From: Monocercomonoides exilis
Taxonomy: Eukaryota; Preaxostyla; Oxymonadida; Polymastigidae
Direction of reading: 5' to 3'
Assembly (NCBI GenBank): GCA_001643675.2
Contig: LSRY02000030.1
Span: 1,136,001-1,200,000, forward strand
Length of the DNA: 64,000 bases
The position numbers were made by a program, and so were the translations under genes. Shown here in pieces: positions 1-9,358 of the stretch. Below the pieces are notes generated by a model that worked only from the letters and a program-made list of their open reading frames with translations, was not told the DNA's origin and searched no databases. Within the stretch, counting starts at the first letter, position 1, and each line of letters opens with the position of its first letter.

Positions 1-1981
1 TGACGATGAAACCTTCAGAAGTGATGGCGAGGAAGATGGAGAGGAGGAGGAAGAAGAAGATGTTGATGCAGATAAAGAAGAAGATGATCCAGCTGAACTA
101 CAATCTGATGAATGCTCATGTGAATGTGACGTCAAAGTGCTTGAGGAATCATCGTCTGTTGCATCTTCTTTCAGTAGTGCCAGCTCTGATAGAGATGTCG
201 ATGATGAAAGCGAGAAAAATGTTGTTTCCTCTTCATTTTTGTCCTCTCTTGAAGCTCCTCTTTCATTTTGTGTCCTTTTGCTGTTGTGCGACACAAAATC
301 TGCCTTTCTTTCTGGATGGCGATGGCGAATTCTGTGGCTATTTTTGCGGTGATGATGAATATGACGATGTCTGTGTTGATTCTTCTCATCTCGCAAAGTC
401 AAAGATTTCCCTTCCTGTTTGTAGTTTTTGCCTTCTTCGATAACAAGTTGATCCTTCATGCTCCTTTTAGATTTTGATAGATCGTCTTCTGTTTTGTATT
501 CTGCCATTTCTTTGATGGAAGTTGCTTTTGTTGGAGATGCGCTCACTTTCAGTCTTCGCTCATCTGCCTCAGAGATCAGCGGATTCCGCTTCGATTTTTT
601 TCCTTTGCCTTCAGAAAACTCATTCTTTTGTGAAATGTCAAGTTTTGTGCTTTGGTCTGCTGTTTGCACTGAATGTGGGCTTTCTTGGTTGATCTGATGC
701 AACACGGCTGGTGGTGACTGATGAGAATCAGAAGTTGGCTGAATGTGATTTTGAGTGTTTGACTGTTGTGCCAATGACAAGCGGTGTTGAAGTAATTGTA
801 TCTCCTAATTCATCAAACAGCAAATAATCAACAAAAAAGCAATCATTCAGCAAGTTTATGTTAACAATAAAAAAATGAAAAGAAAAAGAAAAGAAAAGAA
901 AAAAAAGATTTATTATCCTCTCCATCAATTCCACACTTTTTCTTTTTCTTTCAGCTTCTGTTGGAGATTAGCAACATGCTCATTGGCCAAACTGAAAATA
1001 CTATCGTGGCTTGCTTTCAGATCATTTGCATCTCTGATTAGAATCTCTTTTTCTTCAATCAACTCCTTAGTCCGTTTTGTTGAAGCTTCGAACTTTATCA
1101 ACAATTGCTCGTACTTGGCTTTTTCATTCTCTTCCAATTCCCTTTCGCGCTTCATTGCCTCTTCAACAAGTTTCTTTTTCTTTTCTTTGTATTCTTCTTC
1201 CTTTTTGTGCAATGTCAGTTCAAAAATCCGAGTCTTTTCTTGTTCTTTGGAAATGTAATCAGCTTCATTTCTTTTCAATTGTTCGATTAAATGTTTGTTT
1301 TCATTCTCTTTCTTATCAACTTCCTGTTCTAGTGAGCGAACCTTTAATGTTTCATCATTTAGTTGCTGGTGGAGAAGATTTAATTGTTGAAAATTCTTAT
1401 TCATCATTGTTTCAATCTGAACTTTTTGCTCTTCTTTCAAATCTTCGATTTCTGCTTGGTGACGAACAAGAATTTGCTCTTGTTTTAACTCCATTTCCTT
1501 TGCTCTTTGATCAAACTTGAATTGCGCAAGTTTCAATTCCTCTTTGTGATGAATAATTTGTTTTTCCAATTCTGCAACAGTAACATTCGCAGCTCTATTA
1601 ATAACTTCTTCCTTTTCTTTCTTGTATTGTTCAATCTGCATTTCATAATCACTTATTTTTCTATTTGCTTCCTTAAAGTTGTATTTGAAGAAAATTTTAA
1701 AAAATGAAATTCAAGAAGTTTAAAAATTTTTGAGGTAATACTTCTAAATCCTGGCGCTGTTTATGTATTGTTATTTCAGCATCTTCCATTGACGCTTCCA
1801 AATTTTTTATTTTTTCCTTGTATTCCAATAAAGTTTGTTTAAAATTATCTTCAATTGTTAAAGGTAAATTCACTGGATTTTGTGGGCCTAATGAATTTTC
1901 TGATTTATTTAAATCATATTGAGCAATTTGTTGTTTCAAAGATTTCAGCCAATCATCGGCTAAAAAATCTTCAGTTATCAT
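1..1981 (-). CDS. Coiled-coil protein, three exons seen, 3' end outside window
   Basis: Not recognised as a named family. Exons on the minus strand are 1981-1742, 1671-937 and 804 to beyond position 1. The introns are 1741-1672 (70 nt, GTATTA...TTTAAG) and 936-805 (132 nt, GTGTGG...AATTAG). Both are phase 0, and the frame is continuous across all three exons. The ATG at 1981 is the first Met after an upstream in-frame TGA. Exons 1-2 encode about 325 residues that are almost entirely heptad-like Lys/Glu/Gln/Leu coiled coil. The last exon (804-1) is open for 268 codons with no stop, and it changes to a Ser/Thr/His-rich charged tail with His-Arg and poly-Ser stretches. It could be a cytoskeletal or scaffold protein, but composition alone cannot say. 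The neighbouring ataxin-10-like gene lies 136 bp upstream on the same strand. Confidence 0.8.
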
Positions 1982-2117
1982 GAATTCAAATAACGTGCAA
2001 GATCAAAATATAAAAATATCTCAATCTCAATTCTAAATATGAAAAATAGGTCAGAATTCGAATAAATATTTTAATAAATTATCCAAATTTGATTGTGGTT
2101 CTTTAATCGTGCAGATT

Positions 2118-4474
2118 TCAATCAAAAGTCAGATCATTTTTTAATTCTGATTCTTCAACGCCAAGAGTTCGGCTCAAGGAAGTTCTGCTTTCTGGAGAGT
2201 TGTTTGTTGCATTGCGAATTGTCCAAATTGCTAATTCTCTTGAAAATGGGTTGATGTCATCGTGGTTGGACAGAGCAAGGAGAAGAGGAAATGGATGAAG
2301 CAAGGCCATTTTCATTGAAGAGCAGGTGAGAAATCTATGAAGAGGATAATATGACTCAGAAGAAGAAGAAGTAAATGATGATGATGATGATGATGATTGC
2401 AAAGATAACGACGAAGAGTTGAAGAGTTTGTTGTATTCGTCGATAAGAGCAGCACTTTCAGCTGTGCTCAGAGCAGAAGAGCAGCACATATTCCCCACAA
2501 TCTTCAGCAAAAGACTTCGATAGCCCAAAAGAAGCAGCGGGGGAACACTCTCTTCCTCCTTCTCTTCTTCTTCTGATGCAACTGATGAAAGGGCTTTTCC
2601 TCTTTTTTCTTTCACGTTCTCTTCTCTGAAGAACGGTGGCTCTTTTTCATCAAACAAACCAAAATCGCACTTTTTGGGATTTTTCTCTTTCTCCTTCATT
2701 TCCTTCTCGTCTTTTTCGCTTTTTCCTGTTTGCTTCTTCACAAATCCAAGCTGCGGCCAGCAGTCCTCCTTTTTTGGAAAGATTTCTGTGTTTTGCAGCG
2801 GCTGAGGCGGTTCTGAGACAACAAGAATGTTCAAATCATCTTCTTTCTCTCTCTCTTTTTCGCTGCCTTTTTGTCTGTCTTTCTCCTCTTTGATCGTCGC
2901 CACCCTCTCCTTTTCCTTCCCAACCCACTCGCTCCACTGCTGCACTGCCAATGGAGCAATTCCAACAGCTTCTGGCTCCATCTTGTCAATCAGCTGCTGC
3001 TTCTTCGCTTTTGCTGCCTCGTCTTCAATCGGCTCTGCAGACGGCGTCAGCTCCTCTTCCCCTTTTTGCAGCTGAGCTTCCAACTTTTCCACTTTTGCCT
3101 GCTTTTCTGGCCTTGTGACTGACCCGTGGGACGGAGGGAAAAGAGTGAAGGAGCGATAGAGAAGCTGCAGAATGTGGACATCCAAATTGCTCAGCGCCAT
3201 TTCGTGAAGAGGATCAAACGTGTTCGCTTCAGATTGACCTGCTTTTGAAGATTTCGCGATATTCTCCTTTTCACTTTGGGGAAATTCTTTTCTGATGTTT
3301 TCCTTTTCCTTCTTTTCTGGCTCAGCTGCACATGAAAGTGAATAAGTTATCGATAAGAGCATTGCCAATAGAGACACTTCATAAATGTCCATTCCTTTCT
3401 TTTCGCCTGCTGATATCATCATCGTCAGGCTTGCAAACAAATGCAATCTGTCTTCGCGCTTTGGAAACATTGAAACAATTGACTCAAGAGATTCTTCACC
3501 ATCTTCTTCTTCTTCTTCTTCTTCTCTTGTATCATCATTTTTTGAAACTTTATTGATTTCTTCTTTTTTCAGATCCAGCTTTTCGGAAGGGCAAGCATTA
3601 TCTTTTGTATCGCTTTCGATGTTTCTGCCATTGTATACGCTCATCGCTTCAATTATTGTCATAATCGGATAAATGGCTTGAATTAGATGTTCATCTGCAT
3701 CTACAGTTTGATTATAATAAGCAGTCAAAGATTGAAAAACTATACCAAGAAGCAATGATTCTTCACAAAGTAATCGAAGAAGAGAAACAGTGAAAGAAAG
3801 GCACTGTTCAGCAGAATTTTTCGAAATGCCTTCGGAAAACTGTAATTTTGATGCAGAATAATCACGCATCTCTCTTTCAAAAGAAAGGCAATTTGAGCAC
3901 AACTTTCCCAAAACAAACAGTCCATTCTGGGTAAATGACATAAAAATCTGCTTATTCTTTGTCTTTATTGAATTAAAAAGAGAAAGGGCAACACATAAGC
4001 TCCGAGTCTGGTTAGTGTCTGATATTATTCTGGCAAATGTTTCAGGAAAGAAAGCAGACCAAGCCATTTCCAAATATCCTCCTCCCTTGCTGAATAAATT
4101 AGTTATTGCTTGTGCAAATGTAGACAAAATGTTTGAGTTTGTTTTATAAAACCTTTGCTCGTCAAATCTACATTTTTGTGAAAAATGATCCACAAAAAAT
4201 GAAATGCGCCTTAAAAATGTTTGGTCTCTAAATTACATAATCAAATAATGACATGAAAATCCGAATGATGATTATTATGAGCAAACAAAAGAGTGATTGG
4301 CATTTCTTCATAAAGAGCATATGCATTTCTCAGTTTAATAGATGCTTTTAAAAGTAAATCATTTTCATCTTCTTTTGTCAAAATATCATCTTCTTTTAAT
4401 AATCGTTTATCAGGCTCAAGTACCAATGACTTACTCACAATTATACAAAATTCTTTTACACTTTTTTCATTCAT
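2118..4474 (-). CDS. Ataxin-10-like armadillo protein with acidic/Lys-rich insert
   Basis: The C-terminus carries the ataxin-10 signature: a HDDINPFSRELAIWTIRN segment followed by N-x-PE, matching the conserved DD-x-NPF-x-EWAI-x-x-IRN motif of the family, plus an upstream LLKIVGNMCC helix. Ataxin-10 proteins are armadillo-like scaffolds, linked in other eukaryotes to basal bodies and cytokinesis. Exon 2 is 4227-2118. Exon 1 ends at 4287, with a probable 59-nt intron 4286-4228 (GTTTGC...TTTAG), phase 2. The first in-frame ATG of exon 1 is at 4474 and gives about 765 residues, but the frame stays open to about 4546, so a short upstream exon cannot be excluded. Oddity: a Lys/Glu-rich insert of about 300 residues splits the helical core, with an acidic run near 3490-3530. 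Human ataxin-10 is about 475 residues. Confidence 0.78.
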
Positions 4475-4666
4475 TGAAAATATTCTGGGAATAGTTCCTT
4501 TTTTCTGTTTGCTTTTTTTAAATTCATCATTTATTTTTATTTTCAATAATATTCAAAATTATTATGATTATTCTCTCTTTCAATATTTTTTGTTAAGGGT
4601 ATTTATTCTTAAATGTTTTATTGCTCTTATTTTAGTTCATCAAAAAATTCTTTTCCGATTAAAAAA

Positions 4667-6574
4667 ATGTTGAATTCTTCAAAAAAGTCAGTTACCAAAA
4701 TTTTATCAATAATTACTGCTGTTTGTTTGACAGTAATTGCCATTGTTGCGCCCTTGATTGTTTTGCACTCTCCTTTGGTTAGGAGACATGCTTCGTTTCA
4801 GCAATCGTCAAAGGACTTACCTGGTTGTGAAATTCATCCTTTTTTGTCATGCCACGAAATGGAAGGAGAGATGGACGAAAAATGGAAAGATAATTTATGG
4901 AACACACCACCAAGAAACCACTCAAGATGGTCAGGCGGATTCCAAGATATGAGTGTTTTACAAGGTTATCCACAACTGCAATACAACGCTGATCATACTG
5001 AGTGCACAGTCACAATTTACACAAAAACGAAAAATCCAATGCTTCTGTATTATTATTTTGACGGTCAAATTCAATCAAGTCCTTCAAAGAAATACGATAC
5101 ATCATACAAGCGCCCATTGAAAGTTATTGTTACTGCAAGATCTGGAGAAAAATTGGAGTTAGACGAGATTGATTTCTTGTGGAACGTCCAACCTTTAAGA
5201 CCAAGAAAAGGTGATTATCGAAATGGTCAAAAAGGAGCAATTGTCGAATTATTTGGATGGCCAGATGAAGACATTGCGAAAGAATGCCAGTTTATTGCGG
5301 AAGCTGGATATCTTGGAGTTAAATTATTCCCTCACCAAGAGCAAATAATGTCATTGCAACCATTTGAATTTGAAATGAATCCTTGGTTCTTTATGTATCA
5401 ACCTGTATCTTATCGTCTTGAAGGAAGAATGGGATCTCGCGCAAATTTGAGAAACACCATCAACAAATGTCGTTCATTTGGATTGAGAGTTTATGCAGAT
5501 GCTGTTGTTAATCACATGGCAGGAGCAGGAAATGATATGTCCATGCATCGTAATCCAGGAGCAGGTTGCAATTATTGGTATCCAAAGAATTCATCTGCAC
5601 AGAACGGAGATATGTCTCCTTTCTACACTCATTCATACACATATGAAATTAATGATTATAATGGTCGGCCAAACAATGCCTTGGAGTTTCCTGCTGTGCC
5701 GTATGGTCCAATGGACTTTCACTGCGAGAAGGCGTTGAATCGCTGGACCGATCCAAATAATCTGAACACGGGATGGCTCGTGGGTCTTTCAGATCTTAAT
5801 ACCGGAACCGATTATGTCAGACAACGAATTGCCGATTTCTTTGTTGATCTTATTTCAATTGGATTTAGTGGTTTCCGTATTGATGCAGCCAAGCATATTC
5901 ATCCAAAGGATTTGGCAGCAATTTTTGCGAAATTCAAGGCACGCCTCGGAGGAAATATTACAGAAGATTGGATCACTTGGCTGGAAGTTCTGACAGGAGG
6001 AGAATCATGGCTCCTTGTTAGAGACTCTGAGTATTCATACACAACTGGACTGACAAGAGAAATGAAGGCTGTTGGACTTAGCGATGAAGATATTGATAAA
6101 GTGAAGATTTGGTGGAGTGGATATCCTGTTGAACCAAACAACGATGAAGGAACCCTCAGCAGATGGAGAAAAGTTATACAAAATGACGATCATGATCAGC
6201 AAAGCGATGGCTCATCATCGAGATCTTTGAATGACAAAGGATGTGTTCTAGTGAAAGGGAATGGATGCACCCCTGACAAGCATCGCTATTATGAAGTGAA
6301 ACTGTTTGAAGATCCTTATGAAATCAATGATAATGATAATGAATATCCCATTAGAATGGTTCTTTCATCGTATTACTTTGATGGGCGCATAACTTCAGTT
6401 CCAGATGGGAAGTCTGATTGTAGATTATGCAAAGTGACATGCGATGGTTGTAGAACAAGAAGATATGCTCGTGCTTATAATCCAAATGCAAAAGCATATG
6501 AAGGAACTGACTATACTCGTGTACACAGAGATGCTGCAATTATCAATGCAATGAGAAAATGGATGCATATTTAA
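4667..6574 (+). CDS. Membrane-anchored GH13 alpha-amylase
   Basis: Glycoside hydrolase family 13 enzyme, predicted to hydrolyse alpha-1,4-glucans by the retaining mechanism. All four conserved regions are present: DAVVNH (Asp about 278), GFRIDAAKH (nucleophile Asp about 406), WLEVL (acid/base Glu about 440) and NDDHD (Asp about 510). Their spacing is close to that of animal-type amylases. GAIVELFGWPDEDIAKEC near residue 205 is the usual first strand of the barrel. The chosen ATG at 4667 puts a basic stretch and one hydrophobic helix (about residues 10-32) at the N-terminus, like an uncleaved signal anchor. A further in-frame ATG at 4613 would add 18 residues. The 635-residue frame has no intron, unlike most neighbours. 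It lies head-to-head with the ataxin-10-like gene, with a gap under 200 bp. Confidence 0.92.
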   Translation: MLNSSKKSVTKILSIITAVCLTVIAIVAPLIVLHSPLVRRHASFQQSSKDLPGCEIHPFLSCHEMEGEMDEKWKDNLWNTPPRNHSRWSGGFQDMSVLQGYPQLQYNADHTECTVTIYTKTKNPMLLYYYFDGQIQSSPSKKYDTSYKRPLKVIVTARSGEKLELDEIDFLWNVQPLRPRKGDYRNGQKGAIVELFGWPDEDIAKECQFIAEAGYLGVKLFPHQEQIMSLQPFEFEMNPWFFMYQPVSYRLEGRMGSRANLRNTINKCRSFGLRVYADAVVNHMAGAGNDMSMHRNPGAGCNYWYPKNSSAQNGDMSPFYTHSYTYEINDYNGRPNNALEFPAVPYGPMDFHCEKALNRWTDPNNLNTGWLVGLSDLNTGTDYVRQRIADFFVDLISIGFSGFRIDAAKHIHPKDLAAIFAKFKARLGGNITEDWITWLEVLTGGESWLLVRDSEYSYTTGLTREMKAVGLSDEDIDKVKIWWSGYPVEPNNDEGTLSRWRKVIQNDDHDQQSDGSSSRSLNDKGCVLVKGNGCTPDKHRYYEVKLFEDPYEINDNDNEYPIRMVLSSYYFDGRITSVPDGKSDCRLCKVTCDGCRTRRYARAYNPNAKAYEGTDYTRVHRDAAIINAMRKWMHI

Positions 6575-6980
6575 ATATATTTATTATTAAATAGATAATG
6601 AATTTTTTATAATTTTGTTCTGATATCAAATATTTTTTTAATTTTAGTTGTGAAGTTTTAAGTTAGCTAATAATTTTTGCTGTTTGTTTTAGTGTTTTCT
6701 TCATTTTCTGTTGCAATCCCATGTAAGTTTTAACTATTTTTTTTCTTTAAGAAGTAAAGTTCACCCTTATGTAAATAGAATAACCTTTTCTTCTTACGAA
6801 TGATTTTTTCTTTTTATTCAAAATAAAAAGTTTATCGAAAATTCTTAAAAATTAGATTTTTTTTTGAAAAAGAATTGTCTTATTACAAAGATTGTTTATT
6901 CAAGAGAAGATTAATTGACTTTCTCTAAATTAGAATTCCATATTATTCTCTTTCTTCACTTTTTTCTTTTTCTTTCTTTC

Positions 6981-6987
<7 letters not shown>

Positions 6988-7021
<34 letters not shown>
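6988..7021. repeat. Poly-T run, 34 nt
   Basis: Uninterrupted thymine run following a CT-rich stretch from about 6955. It could be the poly-A end of a minus-strand retroposed copy, but no matching insert body was recognised. Confidence 0.9.
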
Positions 7022-7025
<4 letters not shown>

Positions 7026-7559
7026 AATTATTGGCAACCTGTTTTTTTGTTGTTAATTTGTTGGAGAAAATTTTTGAAAACAAAACTTATTTCGGTGTGT
7101 TGATTCTTTGATTCTTTCATATGGATGATTATTTTAAAAGTTAAATTTTTTATCTACCAAAATATTCGGTTTTAAAATTTGTGATGAATATTCACAAATG
7201 AACTCTGAAAAGTGAGAGATCTATTTTGTGACGCCTCTAATATTTTTTCAAATCAAACTTTGTCTTTTTAAACGATAGATAAACATTCAAATATTGAAAG
7301 AAAATTATTAAGCAAATGATAATGAATTTTCATTATAACAAACACACCAAAAAAAGTTATGTTTTCAAAAATAATCACCCATATCTGTGGAGAGGAAAAA
7401 AATTTTTTTGTAAGAAAAGTGAATCACAATTGTTTTGAAAGACAACTAAAGAGATGATCTCATGACAAAGTTGTTTTCAATTGAAACTGTTTCTTATCAG
7501 TGTCAATTAATCCATATTCATTGTCTATTTTTTTTAAAAAAAATGGGGCAAAATATTTT

Positions 7560-7845
7560 TCTTCAGGCATTTTCATTGAAAAATTATGCACTTTAAATTG
7601 AATTTTGTGATTCAGAAAAACACAATAAATATCAGTTCATTTTTTGACATTCGAAAAATGTTGGAAAACAATATGTTTTGATTTCTCCGATGCCTGTTTA
7701 CGGATGTGAAAATCAAATTTATTTCAAAATCTGATAAAGTTATATAATGTTTGAGAGATGCAGTTTTTTTATGCTTTGTGCATAAAAAGCTTGAAAGCCC
7801 ATATTTTCCCCCATATTTCGATTGTGAAGATTTGTTTTGAATATT
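7560..7845 (+). repeat. Dispersed repeat, copy 1 (partner at 50230-50515)
   Basis: Several blocks recur in the same order at 50.2-50.5 kb with about 70-80% identity by eye. Examples are GCATTTTCAT-x-GAA followed by TTATGCACTTT, a TGCCTGTTT/TACCTGTTT block followed by CGGAT-x-TGAAAAT, and GCTTGAAA followed by CCATATTTT and CCCCAT. The ends are not defined. The order and spacing of the blocks argue for a shared ancestor rather than composition alone. Confidence 0.55.
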
Positions 7846-8214
7846 GATCCTTTATGACAATGTTAATCGTTCAAGTTTTTTTTAAAAAAATGAATGATGA
7901 AAATTGATATCAAACATATTCTGAAAGAATTTTATGTTCGATTAATTCCCTTTAGTTTGATAAACGTATACGAAGAAGTGACTTCCCTATTTCTTGTTGA
8001 TTTTATTGTCAGTTAATCTCACTTTTAACCCATGAAAACTGTTGTTTTGATTTTTAATTTAGACAAAATCTTTTTGTTTCAGAGATATATTTATTTGTCT
8101 ATAAACACCCAGAAAAAAGAAATGATTTCAAAAATAAATCAAATATTGAGATTCAAATAGTTATTTTCCCCTGTTTAACTATTCGAATAATTGAATAATA
8201 ATATAATAAACAAA

Positions 8215-8361
8215 GCAAGCAAACAAGTGAACAAACAAACAAACAAACACGCTAGCAAATAATTAATCAATAAAAAATGAGAGAAAGAGAAAGAAAGAGA
8301 GAGAGAGAGAAGGAAAGAGAAAGAAAGAGAAAGAAAAAGAGAAAGAGAAAGAGAAAGAGAT
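8215..8361. repeat. Simple-sequence tracts: (AAAC)n-like then (GAAA/GA)n
   Basis: About 8220-8250 consists of AAAC/AAGC units. About 8279-8361 is a purine-only GA/GAAA tract. They lie just upstream of the MITE at 8496-8945. Confidence 0.85.
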
Positions 8362-8495
8362 AAAAGTGTATTTTTGAATGCAGAATTTATAAGAGAATAT
8401 TATTCTTTATTATATCTTTCAAAATGACAAACATTTACGACTCAGATTCAAAAAAAATCAGTTCTCAATTTTCAGTTCATTTTTTCACTCAATTA

Positions 8496-8945
8496 CAGTC
8501 TAATCCGGATATAATCACGTCGAATATAATCACATTCGAATATCGTCACATTTTTCGATGCACCGACATTTTTTGCTTGTTTTTCATTCATTTTTCATCG
8601 CATATAATCACAGGGATGAAAATATATAATCACATTTTTAATTATAATGGGTGACTTTTTCAATGAAAAATCGATTTTTTGATCAAAATTTTCAAAATTT
8701 CGCTTTTTCAAAAATGTGCTCAAAAAAGTCAAAAAAATGTGTATTCATGATATAAATTGATCAAGCTAGTGAAAAAAGTGTATTTGTGTTGAATTTCCAA
8801 AAATAAAAAATTCGACCCAAAATTCATTATTTCAAAAATTGATTTTTATTTTTTTCTGTGTTGAGCATCATCGTATATAATCACAATCGGATATAGTCAC
8901 AAAAAGTTGTGCAAAAACCGATGTGATTATATCCGGTTTAGACTG
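8496..8945. mobile_element. 450 bp MITE with TA target duplication (Tc1/mariner/pogo type)
   Basis: The left end starts CAGTCTAATCCGGATATAAT and the right end, read on the minus strand, starts CAGTCTAAACCGGATATAAT. The two ends match at about 25 of 27 positions, continuing through CAC-x-TCG. Both ends are flanked by TA, the target-site duplication of the IS630-Tc1-mariner superfamily. CAGT-type termini are common in pogo/Tigger and related elements. The motif ATATAATCAC recurs at least five times in the subterminal regions, as expected for transposase-binding repeats. No transposase frame lies inside, so it is non-autonomous. Confidence 0.85.
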
Positions 8946-9358
8946 TATTTGCAAACAAGTTGGATGTCTAATTAACTGAATTCTTTTGACGAATGCGTGT
9001 AAAGTTTTCTTATTTGATACAAAGAAATTAAATTTTTATTGCAAAAAAATTCATTCACATATCAGATTTACTGCATTTTCTTTTCTGAAACTTATTCTAA
9101 TTATGACCATTGAATGATAAAAATAAAAAAAAAAAGATTTAAAAAATAATAAATGAAAGAGCAATTTTTAATTTGAAATTGATACAATTAATTATATAAA
9201 TGAATTATTTTTCTCGAAATTGAATTATTTTTTAGTTTACAAAATTTCAAAAAAACAAAAAATTTAACGTAAAGAAGCAAATAATAAAATGATTAATGAA
9301 AAAATTTGAAAAATTATAACAAAAAATTTTTTTATTTTTTATTTTTTATTTTGATGTT

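Larger units (their letters stand above)
6575..8495. other. Gene-poor AT-rich spacer
   Basis: No coding frame with convincing composition was seen on either strand. The stretch holds a 34-nt T run (6988-7021), one copy of a dispersed repeat (about 7560-7845) and two simple-sequence tracts (8215-8361). The 3' untranslated region and polyadenylation signals of the amylase gene presumably lie in the first few hundred bases, but I could not identify a specific signal. Confidence 0.6.

Noticed and set aside
6-443. Plus-strand 145-codon frame at the left edge
   Set aside because: The minus strand is open for 268 codons here and joins in phase to the coiled-coil gene, so the plus frame is antisense.
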